Shown here one piece after another: positions 35,665 through 46,693 of a stretch of DNA of 64,000 nt; the first letter of the stretch is position 1, and each line of letters begins with the position of its first letter. Below the pieces are notes generated by a model, which made no database searches, was not told where the DNA came from, and saw only the letters and a list, made by a program, of their open reading frames with translations. This DNA is from Molanna angustata (Eukaryota > Arthropoda > Insecta > Trichoptera > Molannidae). A program made the translations under genes and the position numbers. Location of the stretch: assembly GCA_963576475.1 (NCBI GenBank), contig OY754979.1:27993578-28057577 (forward strand), read 5' to 3'.

Positions 35665-35850
35665 ATGTTAAAAGCTTGCTCTTCCAGCAAGTCCTCTTGT
35701 GCTGCCAATCTCTCCGCCTATCTCCGTCCCTTGGGTGGTTTACCTCGTGGTCGATTTCCAAAACAGATTTATTGGGAGACAATTTTGGGTAACCTGCTGT
35801 CATCCATCAGTATCGTCTTCGGCTGTTCGGCTCCTTCACCATCTGACAAT
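35665..35850 (-). pseudogene. RTE-like LINE C-terminal fragment
   Basis: The minus strand reads MDDSRLPKIVSQ, a stop, then ICFGNRPRGKPPK, another stop, and RLAAQED. This is the 'R.DD.RLPK....G.RP.G.P..R' region found near the C-terminus of RTE/Jockey-like RTs. Two in-frame stops in about 60 codons show decay. Confidence 0.6.
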
Positions 35851-36084
35851 TTTCATCGCAGATATTACTTATATCTGTGCGGTTTATTTGTACAAAAAAA
35901 AACAATAATTTCTCAGCTCATCAAATTGGTAGGTACTGCAAATATAATTGATCTTGTTTTTTTAGTTTGCTTGCTTTATACATATATTATAATACCGAAC
36001 GATTATTTTAACCAGTGTATAATAGAGGAATTACTTACCGTTGCATTGAACTACTTTTCGCTGACCATGGACTCTATAGTTTTT
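35851..36084. other. No gene recognised
   Basis: AT-rich, ending in a TTATTATTATTATT tract at about 36080-36095. Confidence 0.3.
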
Positions 36085-36540
36085 ATTATTATTATTATTT
36101 ATTAATTATTAAAAATAACAAAGAAAAATACACAATATAACAATATATACAATTTTTAAAGAGATACATTATAATTTTGTTTTTTTTTTATGACTCAACT
36201 TCAAAAAGAGTTTTCTCGTGCTTTGAAGTGAGTCACATTTCACAAATCTACAAACTATCTAATCTATTTATATACATACATCTTAATCTAGGCACTAATC
36301 TATTTACAATAACATACATATTTAGATACAAACATACATAATATTATATATAAAGAGAGAAAAAAAAATACAAAATTGGTCTGTAGAATAAATAAAAATA
36401 CACAAATTGAAAATAAACAACACACAATAAATACACAAGAAAAATGTTACTTCAAAAAGTCTTTCAGCAATACCAAGAAACCACCAAAATTATTTTGCGC
36501 CACTATTCTCATATTTTATTTTATTTATTTAATTATTTGA
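36085..36540 (-). mobile_element. LINE 3'-UTR-like stretch with stem-loop
   Basis: On the minus strand an A-rich, non-coding stretch ends near a TAATAA-type tail. 36192-36234 forms a hairpin (GACTCA.CTTCAAA / TTTGAAG.GAGTC). The layout matches the 3' UTRs of the other LINEs here, but no coding remnant adjoins it. Confidence 0.35.
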
Positions 36541-36949
36541 TTTATCGTAATAAGAACTTTCTTAACTATTTCTAACTGTCAATTTAAACTTATAACTGGT
36601 TAAAGTATTTTACTATTTACAGTATTATCGCTGGGTTTAAGGAGGTTACGTTTTATTTTGTACAAGGGACATTATAGTTGATTGAAGTTTACATGTTTTT
36701 GTCTGCCGGTGTGTCTAATCACTCTACGTCAGTTGTTTATAACAAACAGTGGATTAAGAAGTACTTATAGGAGTGTTTTCCAAATGTATTTTTGTACCAT
36801 GCCCTGCTTCCACGTTTCAGAAATCTTCACGTCCTCTAAATATTTTAAACAAATTGCGCAAACAAATATTTGCTTCAAACACAAATGTACCTACATAGTC
36901 AGTACTGATTTCAATTTAATTTTCTAAAATATATACGTATAATATTTCG
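36541..36949. other. No gene recognised
   Basis: AT-rich; an 81-codon frame at 36682 has no features. Confidence 0.3.
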
Positions 36950-37270
36950 TGGTGTTTTTACTCTCCACACTATGAAATAAAGGAGTCATTATTTCACAAT
37001 TTTAAGCGTATTTTTTTTCATCAATTTCTCAACGGGTGTCATGTAGAGAGTGCACACTCTGAGTTTGTCGTGATGTGTTTGTATGTATAATAAATAATGT
37101 ACGGCGTACAGATTATCCTTTTTGTGTCCTCTCTATAGCCCAAACTATAAGTCCGATCGACTTCATATTAACATCATATGTGTAAAGTGCATAGACCTAG
37201 AGCTGATTAGTTTTCCATAATATATCCGTTCATTTCTTCCCTATGATTTCATCTGTCCAAATTTTCAAAA
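36950..37270 (+). repeat. Dispersed repeat family B, copy 2
   Basis: Parallel to 29975-30345 over nearly its whole length (blocks listed there), with small indels. A shorter related piece (TTTTTACTCTCCACTTC, GTCAACAGGTATCATGTAG) follows at 37525-37700. Confidence 0.65.
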
Positions 37271-37834
37271 TGCTCTCACGGTCTGGAAAATCAAGGTTTA
37301 TACCTACTGTTTGAAATTTCGATACAACAAAAATACCCTCAACAAAAATGCATTCAAGGATTGTCAAAATCTAAAGAAAAAAATCTATGATCTGCCATAT
37401 CAATGTGAAATAAATTTCATATTTGTATGAAAAATGTATATAACTGAAGTAAAATAGATTCTGTAAGGGAAAATTGAGTGATCAACTTCATATTGATATT
37501 GTATGTGTCTCTATAGACATATGTGTATTTTTTACTCTCCACTTCTATCTTCCTCAAGGGGCAGTGAGAACCGAACACCGCACTCTTCTATCTTAACACA
37601 TATACATGCTCATCTTGCTAGTAATGCAATTTTACTTAAAATTTGTCAACAGGTATCATGTAGAAAATGCATAAAACTTTTGTCCTCTGGGAATCTTATA
37701 TTTGTTTAAGAATCTAATAGAAATGTACTTCATAAAAATGCATTTGGAGATTGTCAAACTTTCAAGAAGGAAAAATGAACGCTCCCTATGGTGTGGAGAG
37801 TTTAGTGTTGGCTACAACCCATTCGTTTTAATAA
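37271..37834. other. Repeat scraps, no gene
   Basis: Contains the family-B-like piece at 37525-37700 and the moth-type scrap (GTGAGAACCGAACACCGC) near 37570. Nothing codes for a recognisable protein. Confidence 0.35.
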
Positions 37835-37885
37835 TGAATATTATGTCCTTGTACCGAGTAGGTACATATTATGCTTGTGCTAATT
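37835..37885 (-). mobile_element. SINE family 3, tail scrap
   Basis: ATGTCCTTGTACCGAG...GTACATAT...TGCTTGTGCT parallels the tail of the SINE at 38220-38408. Partial. Confidence 0.4.
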
Positions 37886-38219
37886 TATTTATTTATTTCC
37901 TGATTTACGGCACAAATTGCCTTTTATATAATGTTGTATGTTTATTAGTATTATTCAACGTGTAAGAAAATAATAAGCAAATTGTTGCAAATAGTAAACT
38001 AAGTAATATTAATGTGGTAACTACATATAACATGTAACCTGCAGTGACGTAGGTAAACATTTTTAGTGCTGCCATATTGCACTAAATTTTTTTCAAATAA
38101 TTTAAAGAATGTACAAATATGTGCTTTAAAAATATACTTAAAACATAAATACCTATATATAATAATTTGCCCAAGATATTGAAATTCCCCCAAACGTTGT
38201 AAAACACTGACCTTATAGT
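37886..38219. other. No gene recognised
   Basis: AT-rich. Confidence 0.3.
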
Positions 38220-38408
38220 TTTTTTTTTTTTTTTTTTTATATAAATGAATATGTCCTTGTTAAACAAGTACATATACATCTTCCTGCGTTCCCTAAAATA
38301 AGCAAATAAATGCTTGTGCTATAGGTGAACGAAATCGGTCGAGGCAGGATTCGAACTCGCGACGACTGGATTACTATCCCAGCGCGCTAACCGCTCTGCC
38401 ATCGACCC
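38220..38408 (-). mobile_element. SINE family 3, tRNA-derived, with poly-A
   Basis: Minus strand: tRNA-like head (38407-38337) with an A-box-like TGGCAGAGCGGTTAGC and box-B-like GAGTTCGAATCC. The acceptor GGTCGA/TCGACC pairs, and the anticodon stem CTGGG/TCCAG carries a 7-nt loop with AGT (Thr-type). A body of about 100 bp and a poly-A (T run 38219-38239 on plus) follow. The poly-A tail and extra body show it is a SINE, not a tRNA gene. Confidence 0.7.
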
Positions 38409-38689
38409 ATCTTTTTTTGTCTGTCTGTTGCAGTTTATTTTGTAAACAAATAATGTTGTAGGTAGATATTATGCTGTCTGTTCATGTCTGGCCTCCATCA
38501 TCGAAGAATGTTACCAGAAGATAAAATAATCAATTTTTAATTTCATCGCGTCCATTTTGTACCGATTGTTTCTAGAAAATTCACCAACTGACCGCTGAAG
38601 AAGACCTTGCTTATATTATTGTAGATTATTTAGTTACTATCCGTGACTTGAATTCTATTTTGAAAACGCTAATAATAACAATTAATAAT
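38409..38689. other. No gene recognised
   Basis: AT-rich; a TAA-type microsatellite begins near 38685. Confidence 0.3.
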
Positions 38690-39075
38690 AATAATAATAA
38701 ACAATTCCTTGCACCCTGCGCAAGTGGCGAGTTTATTGCCATATTGCAATTGCTTCCAACTAACCAGTAAATAATAATAATATAAATATTTTATGTAGCG
38801 CCGTTAATGATTCTGGATCATTCCAAGGGCGCTTATATTTCGGTCTTATGTTTCTCTACGAAACAAAGCTGTTTTCAGTCCTTTAGAGAAAGTGCTCTTG
38901 CTTTGTGCACTGCAGACATCTGGAGGCAATCTATTCCACTTTGTAGGACCACTCACACTAAAGAGTCGATCATAGTAAGCCGCTTTGTTGGTTCTGTTCA
39001 ACTACTTGAGGGAGTTGTTCCAGATCCAGAAGACCTGAGTGTGAGATGCCTCCCAGATAGATCTTTTACCTGATA
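38690..39075 (-). pseudogene. CR1-like LINE 3' end: last coding part plus 3' UTR
   Basis: On the minus strand one frame reads AAYYDRLFSVSGPTKWNRLP, PDVCSAQSKSTFSKGLKTALF, RRET and stop. This is the 'F.....WN.LP..........F...LK..LF' terminus common to CR1/Jockey polyproteins; a frameshift lies just upstream (RSSGSGTT...). After the stop comes a 3' UTR containing TTGGAAGCAATTGC..., ATATGGCAATAAACTCGCC and CACTTGCGCAGG, ending in a (TAA)n tail. That UTR is shared with SINE family 2 (42370-42590). Confidence 0.7.
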
Positions 39076-39082
39076 CAGCTCC

Positions 39083-39272
39083 TTATTTATTTATTTATTA
39101 GGTACTTCTCGGGCAACTAACATGTACTTTGTCAAATATTTACCCAATAACAAGTTGCCACATTCTGGAGACTTACAATATTAATCGTCTCATACATCCA
39201 GACTGAAAACACAATTAAAAACTGTGTCTCCACCGGGGATCGAACCCGGGACCTTTGAATCAGCAGTCAGAT
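39083..39272 (-). mobile_element. SINE family 1 copy
   Basis: Minus strand: remnants of the tRNA-like head with box-B-like GGTCCCGGGTTCGATCCCC; the body (GTGTTTTCAGTCTGGATG, GAGACGATTAATATTG, CCAGAATGTGGCAACTTG) matches the copies at 43163 and 54190. It ends in a TAAATAAATAAATAA tail (39083-39099). The first roughly 20 nt of the head are lost. It abuts the LINE fragment's coding end. Confidence 0.8.
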
Positions 39273-40257
39273 ACCTATTCAAAGCAGTTAACGTCGTCAT
39301 ATAAATTTTGTACTCAACTCGCTCTGGATACTTCAACCAGTGTAGTTCGTAAAATGCTGCAAGCTCGGAAAAAACTTCTATTACTATTCTTGAAATGTTT
39401 CCGAGACAGGGACATCACATACAGAAGAATCTTTCTGCGAATGGTAATGACTGTTGAAAGAGCAATATGCTGAATTAATAATATTTATGCTGAATGTAAT
39501 TCATGTCATCGAGTATCAGTTAAAGATCGATATTCGTTTTAATAAAATCCGTACATCTCATGACTGACGAAGTGACTTTGACTTATACAGGTAGGTATGT
39601 GTATTTTTAACGTTTTTGAGTTTTTCAGAAACCTCTACTTCTTTTTCTTCACATCTTCCATTATTTGATAAAACCTTGATTTATTGGTGCTTATTTATCA
39701 ATTAACCCATCATGACTGAAATATTGATGCGAGGAAACGTAACATCAAACCATTCTCAGTTTGAAGAAGCGACTCAACTTTTGATTGATTGTTTAAATGA
39801 TTAATTCAATCAATCATTTTTTCACTATCTTGTCTAGAATCTATGTCTTATCTCTGTGATCTACAATTTTGAAATGATTTCATAACACTTTTATCGTGTA
39901 TTTGCCGATAGTATGTTAAGTTATTATGCACATTTTGGGTGTTTATTTGTGCGCTTCTATATTAATAATTAATTTATTGTGTGTTACGAAATCCGTGCAG
40001 TTCGATAACGAATCTCACATCGATATTTCTAATCTTCATCGAATTATTATTATAAATATTTTTGTGGTTTATATCATATATTGTGTTTTGGTTCGTGAAT
40101 AATATTGAATTTATTGTTTTATTTGTATTATATGTATTTTATTATACATACATATAATTTATAGCACTTGTATATTTTTATAACATATAAACGTATTCTT
40201 GGTAGCCTACTATCTATTAAACGGCCAATGGTAGTTGCTCTTATAAACCTTGTATTC
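39273..40257. other. No gene recognised
   Basis: AT-rich. 39290-39475 has an open 72-codon frame of no known kind. Confidence 0.3.
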
Positions 40258-40657
40258 AACAGATTTTTAATTATCTCAATAGAGACGAAGTTATAATATT
40301 TTACTGTAGGAGAACCGGGAAATCAAGGCACCTACAGGGCTTACGACCTGTCATCGGCTGGTTTACGTGATCACTTTATGCGCTTGCGCAACGTTCACCA
40401 ATTATGCCTTTTTAATGAGATCCCTATCAATTCAATTTTGAAAGTTCTATATATTGTAATACTGAAATTATTTTCGCTTGAAAATAAGGAATTTTTACTA
40501 CAGCCATCTATGGGTGAAATTATGAACAACAATCTTATTATTTTTTATTTATTTTGTTGTAACGCCATCTATTGAGAGAATTGGTTTTTTGATTTCCCGG
40601 TTCTCCTACAATAAAATATTCCAACTTCGTCTCTATTGAGATAATTAAAAATCTGTT
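40258..40657. mobile_element. MITE C, complete (about 67-bp terminal inverted repeats)
   Basis: The left end AACAGATTTTTAATTATCTC continues through CAATAGAGACGAAGTT to GGAGAACCGGGAAATCAA (40326) and is mirrored at 40590-40657 with only a few differences. The interior (GGCTGGTTTACGTGATCACTT, TTGCGCAACGTTCACC) is non-coding. Total 400 bp. A half copy lies at 30385-30566 and an end-only scrap at 62761-62783. The target duplication is unclear. Confidence 0.85.
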
Positions 40658-41236
40658 AAAAAATATCTTTGACTCCCGACAGGGAAAAAAAATCCAATGT
40701 TTGCGCATATGCAATAATAAAAATATTCTTGTATTCAAGTTCATCTCCCTTGCTATGTATATTTATGAAGTGACAAAAGAACGTGACTCTTGGCTTCTTT
40801 CTATATTTTGGTACAAACATAATAGTTTCTTGTCGGCAGTATTTTACAATCTAATAAACATGTATTACTTACATAAAGGCGTTTGCTATTAGATTTCTTC
40901 CAAATATACAACACTTACACAATTCAGTGGTATTGAAAACAACCATTGCAGATGTGCAATGGCATCCCATCGTTGAACGCGTGATTATCTTCTAAAAGAA
41001 AATCTTTATAAATAAGAACTCTAGTACATAATCCTCAAGGTCGTAATACGTAGTATGTACATTATAATAAACGTTCGTCGTTCTCAAAATAGAGCCCCGA
41101 TAAACACGAATTTATCGACCATTATCTTCTACGTTACCAAAGTAACTTCTATTCTGGATCACGTACATGTTACAGGTCGTCCAGATACAGACTGTATTTT
41201 TGTTATATTGTGCCTTATTTTTCTTCATTTTCCTTA
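40658..41236. other. No gene recognised
   Basis: AT-rich; short frames only. Confidence 0.3.
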
Positions 41237-41620
41237 GCCTGATGACTGAGGATAACGACTACTCTCACTCGACGAATGATATGTCTTCATGAAGAGGACG
41301 GTCTTGGACATCCCGTAAATCCCGTAGCGGATTTAACATTGCATCTGGATCTTCTACCCTCCACGCTTCCCACATTACGACGAATTTATTGAGGTTTTTC
41401 AGGGGCTCCACTGGCAATGTAAACATATTAATGACTGACAATCCTTTATATGTAGTATGGAAACATTGGTTCTCATAGCAGTTCATGGTATTTGCAACAT
41501 TCTCCATCTTCACCACATCTTGAAGGCATCGATTCTTTCTCTCCTATTCTCTTGGTCTAAATGCCTCTAAGCCGTAAATGATGATCAGGGTCTAGATTAG
41601 CCTGACTTTTATGTAAATAA
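41237..41620 (-). pseudogene. RTE-like LINE C-terminal fragment, second copy
   Basis: Begins with the same context as 5876 (TGATGACTGAGGATAACG against TCATGACTAAGGATAGCG). On the minus strand it reads LNKFVVMWEAWRVEDPDA, a decayed form of the 'L.K.V.MG.VEGRRSR' region. It is heavily mutated and retains only the last part of the RT. Confidence 0.5.
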
Positions 41621-42369
41621 TGCTCCTGACTCAATATAAACCCAAAAGTTCCGTATGAACCCTCACAGACCCAAAGTGACAAAGTATCTCTCTCAGCGTA
41701 TTAATTTCTTTTAATGTAGACGCCCACACAGTTTTGCCCATTGGTAGCGCGTGTGTGTTCCGTAGTGTTTGACAAACGACACGCAATAAATATCATTTGT
41801 AGGTACCTACTTTCATATTTTGTCGCATCTGGCATTTCGCGAATTTCATTCATCGTGTGAGTCTATATACGGGGAGCTCAACCATCTCTCATTATGATGT
41901 TATTGATGGGGAACATTTGTACCATTGTGTGACAGTACAGTTTGGCTGATTAGTTTAACGAATATCAGAAGGTACTCCGAGCCAACGAATTCGTTTGATG
42001 GTTATATGTCCTATGATGTAAGAACTGCTGTGATATTATGATTTATAGAGTCATAGAACATGAACCGAAAATACAGTATGAAGTTATGATGACCAATATT
42101 AATCTTCTCAATTTTCACTTTTATGTAAAGGTGTATGAAAGGATCCAATTCCCGGAGCCGCAGTTTTGAGTACCTGTTGGTTGCCCGAGAAGCAATGATA
42201 CAAAATAAAATTAATCAATGTAGTAGTAGTAACATTTATTTAGATGTAAAAAACATATATAAAAAATAATACGTCTGGTTTAAACAAAAAACATAAAAAT
42301 ATTTTTTTTGAAACAAATAATTATAGTAAGAGTATGACATTAAATTATATAAACATCCTGTAAAACCGA
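41621..42369. other. No gene recognised
   Basis: Contains TGTAGGTACCTACTTTC near 41803. Otherwise AT-rich with nothing to name; the first 150 bp may be further LINE relic. Confidence 0.3.
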
Positions 42370-42590
42370 CTGCCGCCGTAGCACAGTTGGTAAGCCGTCT
42401 GGTTTATGTGCAGGCATCCTGGGTTCGATCCCCAGCAGAGGAGAAATTATTTAAATTGATTTCTCACGCTAATATTGCTTCTCTGGGCTGGAAATACTCG
42501 TTAGTTGGAAGAAATTGCCATATGGCAATAAACTCCCCACTTGCGCAGAGTTTAAGGAAGTGTTTGTTATCACTATTATTATTATAAAAC
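42370..42590 (+). mobile_element. SINE family 2, tRNA-derived with LINE-type tail
   Basis: The head has A-box-like TAGCACAGTTGGTAAG and box-B-like GGGTTCGATCCCCAG. The body is followed by TTAGTTGGAAGAAATTGCC, ATATGGCAATAAACTCCCC and ACTTGCGCAGAG and ends in an ATTATTATTATAA-type tail. The 3' part matches the 3' UTR of the LINE at 38690-39075. The perfect palindrome ATTGCCATATGGCAAT (42514-42529) lies in this shared part. Confidence 0.8.
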
Positions 42591-43162
42591 TATGGAGAAC
42601 ATTAATAGTTTTTAATTGTGTATTCAGAACCTAACCTACGAAAGGTGACAAGACTTGTTTCTTTTGTTTGGTGGTAAATTATTATACATTTTAAAACCTT
42701 TATGGTATACACTAATGTAAAGTATGATTTGGAAATTTCAGAAATTTGAATCATTGGCACCATATTTTCTCTGCTGAAATGATAATAAATGGAATATCGT
42801 ACGGGACATTGCTTTGTTTTCACAAATTTAATTCCAAAATTAATTCAGTTTTTGTTCAGCTCCGTCGTGTTGTAAAACTTCCCATTCGATAGGTTTATCT
42901 ACAAAGTGGACGAAATCCGATTGGATTTTCACAATCGCAGTCGGGACGTTCTTTCTATAATATTAGTTTGGTCCCACAAGGCTCGTCTAGACTCTACGTT
43001 TAGTCAATTATTTTCCGGATAAAGTTTAAATTTACGTCTGTGCTCTTTGCGTTTATCACGATTAAACTATCCCCGCCGTCATGGGATTCTAGATGATCTC
43101 TATCGGCTCCAGCTATATAGGGTGGATTTGCCAACGATGCGTTAAATATTATTTGTTTATTA
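42591..43162. other. No gene recognised
   Basis: AT-rich; short frames only. Confidence 0.3.
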
Positions 43163-43352
43163 CTTCTCGGGCCACTAACAGCTACTATGTCAAATATTAA
43201 TTCAACACGCGCCCAATAACATGTTGCCACATTCCGGAGACTAACGACATTTATCGTCTCACATATCCAGACTGATAACACAATTAAAAACCATGTCTCC
43301 ACCGCGAATCGAACCCGGGACCCTTGGAAATACCTAACCAACTGAGCCACGA
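43163..43352 (-). mobile_element. SINE family 1 copy
   Basis: Minus strand: tRNA-like head GTGGCTCAGTTGGTTAGG with box-B-like GGGTCCCGGGTTCGATTCG, then the body shared with 39083 and 54190 (ATGTGGCAACATGTTATTGG and GGCCCGAGAAGTAATAAAC). The head lacks a stretch around the anticodon arm relative to 54190. Confidence 0.8.
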
Positions 43353-43922
43353 AATCGTACGTGGTAGATAAGTATTATTATTTATTTTTCTTGAATTACT
43401 TGAATAATTAAAAAAAAATGTCAGCAATAGTAGGTACTTAGGAAGTATCATTACAGAGAACTTAGACCCTTACACAGAAATTAAAGAATTGAGGCAGCCC
43501 GGACAGCATCTGTTAACAAATTTATGTTGGCTTTTTTAAGATGTTGTATTTATTATAAAGAGAACATCCTATGCTAAGAATATTTTCAAAGAATGTACAA
43601 TTCTTGAATTCTCAACAAAAGAGCTAGTGTTTGAGATGGTGGCAGTGCTGGGATGTAAATTAGAAGTAATGTATGATATTTTATTCAACATACACTTACA
43701 TAATCCGCATACATACATTTATTAAGTTTATGAAGATATTTTATGAAATCAAATACTTGCATGTACATATTTTAAAAATGGTCTTACAAAATTCAATGTG
43801 AATTTCGAAACAAAACAATAATCAACAGCCTTACTCTGCTACAAATTCGATCCCGGTGTCGAATTTTTCGCAAAGAACGTACCTTTGTAACAGAGAATAA
43901 AGCGATAGGTAAGGTATGTTTT
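43353..43922. other. No gene recognised
   Basis: AT-rich. Confidence 0.3.
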
Positions 43923-44696
43923 AAGGCTAGGGTCTATACAGGCGCAGCGGACAGAGCACATCAGACGGATTTTAGAAGTTTTGTATAGGAATTCATATAA
44001 GTGCGTCCACTGATCGCCGACGCCGCGCCGTTGCTAGGAGAAGCAAAAATCCGATCGGATCTGTTATTGTAGTATGTGCATTTTCTATAGTGATGTCATA
44101 ATATTGCCTTTTTATGGAAAATTGTCACTTAATTTTTTTTATTCACTATATTTTATTACTTTGTAGATACCATGCTATTCAAATTGCGACCGGTTTCGGA
44201 ACTAACCGTTCCCTCAGGCAGATTTTCAGCAGTTTTACGTAGTTAGATGGTGGAAGTATCTCAATAATATTAAAAATTCGAATTTTTGGGTGTTTAGATG
44301 TTAGTTTCTCAATCACGCGAAAACGGCTGAAAGATTTCGGATGAAATTTGGCATTAAGAAATGTATATCCTTATAGGGTTATATATTTTTTGCATTCATT
44401 TTTATAAATTGTCATTGAATAAAATCATGTACGAGCCGATAATGCGATCAAATAATTTTGTATTTTCTATGGAAAATTCTCGACAAATCCAAATGACAGT
44501 TGTGTCGGCAATCCAATTGGTGCGCCTCTGTGGACGCACTGTCACAAACAAATCCGTGACTGGTAATTGTCACTTCTTTTTGTTTCTTTTCTTGAAATAA
44601 ATGACACGTTGTCTAGGGGGGCAGACTTGTCCCCCTGATGTGTTCACTGTGTTCAGTCGGATCCGTCCGCTTCACCTGTATATGGACGATAGCCTT
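43923..44696. mobile_element. Candidate non-autonomous DNA transposon
   Basis: The left end AAGGCTAGGGTCTATACAGG (then CGCAGCGGAC) is mirrored by the right end (GTCCGCTTCACCTGTATATG then GACGATAGCCTT), giving imperfect terminal inverted repeats of about 35 bp. There is no transposase frame. Inside lie a hammerhead-like motif (44186-44217), a stretch resembling a common insect repeat (GCGAAAACGGCTGAAAGATT near 44320) and a relic with the ends of the 22799 MITE (44617-44639). It therefore looks like a composite of nested pieces. Superfamily unassigned. Confidence 0.5.
44186..44217 (-). ncRNA. Hammerhead-like core relic
   Basis: Minus strand: CTGAGG, then GGAAC-GGTTA-GTTCC as a 5-bp stem II, then GAAACCGGTCGC. 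Order and spacing match a hammerhead core (CUGANGA, stem II, GAAA) with one core base changed. Motifs of this kind occur in Penelope-like LTR repeats. No RT lies nearby, and stems I and III could not be closed by eye. Confidence 0.4.
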
Positions 44697-45775
44697 GGGT
44701 AGGTAAGATTTATTTATTTAACAAATTATGGTACAGAGTATAAAATACATATTAACTACAACATACAAGATCTAAACGAAAATTCGAAATTAGAATCGGA
44801 TTCGAGTGTACAGAGTAAGGCTACTCAGTTTTGATTAACGTTGATTGAAGTGGTTTCAGTAGCAACTGTTTGTTATGAACGATTTAGCGGTTATCTTGTT
44901 TGTATAAAAAAATTAACTATCGACTATATCTTACATACAGACGATATAGGATGCAGATAATATCATAGGTGTGCCGTGCCAAAATACTTTCGAACCAACA
45001 TCGCTCAAAATCCATCGGTTTGTTTGAATAAAAAACTGGGACACATGTACACCTGTTGGACTCCAATGGAAGCGTTTTCTGCGGTTGTCGTATGTGTATG
45101 TGCGGTGACGTCACAGCCGCGGTAATAATAATAGCTAAGCCGAGCCCCCAAATCTGATTGGTTTCTCCAATTTGCATTCATACTTTACCATATCTTGAAC
45201 CCACACTAGCCAATTGTTAGATAATGCTTAGAGTTCATTCACTGATATGTAGGTACATATTTGCAGATAGTCATTAAAACGCTTAAAAATACACAAACTG
45301 AAAGGTTTTTTCAATACTGACGACGTTAACTTTGCTCTATTCTCTGTAGAAGATAAATACTGTATTACAATTTTATTAGTTATATTTAAAATGGATTTCC
45401 ACTCTGTTAACACAAAAAATTTAGACTTGAACTATTAAAAATATATTGTATAGAAGAAGCAAGCAAATTAAAAAAAAAATAGAGCACCCTTTTCAAAGCA
45501 TCAGCACATATTAAATTTGTAATCGTTTTTTCACTAGCATACCTACATTAAATTACTCAATTATTCTGAAAATTATCATTTATTAAATTTTCCTCTATTT
45601 TAATTTAGTTGACTCATGTTAAGAAATGTATATCATTATGATTTTATCTGTTTTTTACATTGAAACCATGTAAAAAAATTAAAATATTATTGTTCCATCT
45701 AATCGAATAAAATTCAAATTTTATTATCGCACAGCCGGAAACGCATTTTTTTTGTATGAAATACTAACTGTTCAA
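44697..45775. other. No gene recognised
   Basis: AT-rich. 45000-45180 is GC-richer, with the inverted-looking words CGCGG and CAGCCGCGG; nothing assigned. Confidence 0.3.
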
Positions 45776-45806
45776 TAGAGGAAGGATTAGTTTCAAAACC
45801 GGTCGC
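45776..45806 (+). ncRNA. Hammerhead-like relic, degraded
   Basis: Plus strand TAGAGGAAGGATTAGTTTC then AAAACCGGTCGC parallels the 44186-44217 motif in the opposite orientation, with the core more eroded (GAAAC is now CAAAAC). Confidence 0.3.
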
Positions 45807-46011
45807 ATAAATGCAACAAATTACGTGGTTTGTACAAAGTTATTAAAAACATAATTTAGTTATGTACAGTTTATATTATTATTAATGTTGATTAATTAAA
45901 ATTAAAGAGAAAAGAAGCGGTCTGAGGCATCCTAAATCTTCATCTATGAATACGGGTGTTAGTATTCACCCGTAATCTACTACACACTACGCAACTATTT
46001 GTTCCTACTGT
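45807..46011. repeat. Contains a half copy of MITE F
   Basis: 45919-45965 (GGTCTGAGGCATCC..., ATGAATACGGGTGTTAGT) matches the reverse complement of the left arm of the element at 62224-62332. The rest of the interval is unassigned AT-rich DNA. Confidence 0.45.
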
Positions 46012-46269
46012 AATTGAGGCCCTCAGCGCAGAAGTGGCCTAACCTTAGGATAACAACTATGGAGAAATTGAAAGTCTTTAGATGACATTAAATTTAATGT
46101 TCAATATTATGATCATCAATATTACTATCTTGATATGAGATGATTTTTTTGTTAAGGTTAGGCCATTTTTGTTTTAAAAATAATAAATTTTGAAAACGTA
46201 ATCCACAGTTAGGTTAAAAACTAAAAAAAAAATGTAGTTTAGGCCGTTTTTGCGCTGATGGCCTCAATT
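46012..46269. mobile_element. Foldback MITE E
   Basis: The left end AATTGAGGCCCTCAGCGCA (then GAAGTGGCCTAACCTTA) is mirrored at the right (TAGGCCGTTTTTGCGCTGAT then GGCCTCAATT). TTAAGGTTAGGCC inside forms a second inverted pair. About 258 bp, non-coding. The palindromic AATT at each end prevents a clear target duplication call. Confidence 0.7.
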
Positions 46270-46693
46270 GTATGTCTTCGCATAGTCTGAAAGCTACATT
46301 TTTTTAAGACAGTAAAAAGAAAAATAGTATTATACATAAATACACTTAAAATTACATACATAGCTAGTATGAGGGTATGTTATTGATTGGTTTGAAAGTG
46401 TTCTCCGGGTACTGCCAAAGGGTGTACATACATAATTTCCTATTTTATGGAAATTATTGTTCCAATCCGTAGAACGTGTTGGCATGAACGTCGTACATAT
46501 TTAATGTTTAATAAATAAGAAGGGTTTTGTTATTTGATGTGTGTAATCTACGCTCGTGTATATTAATGAATAGGCTCCTTAAATTTAATTTGAATCGGCT
46601 GTATACATTTCTATTCATACAAATTTGTTTCAAAGAAAAGATAATGAAAAATCACCGTATTCGCTATCCACATTAGATAGACTATGGAATAAC
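46270..46693. other. No gene recognised
   Basis: AT-rich. Confidence 0.3.

Noticed and set aside
38337..38407. tRNA-Thr(AGT) gene on the minus strand
   Set aside because: The cloverleaf is plausible, but it is followed by a body and a poly-A tail and the T stem has a mismatch. This is a SINE head.
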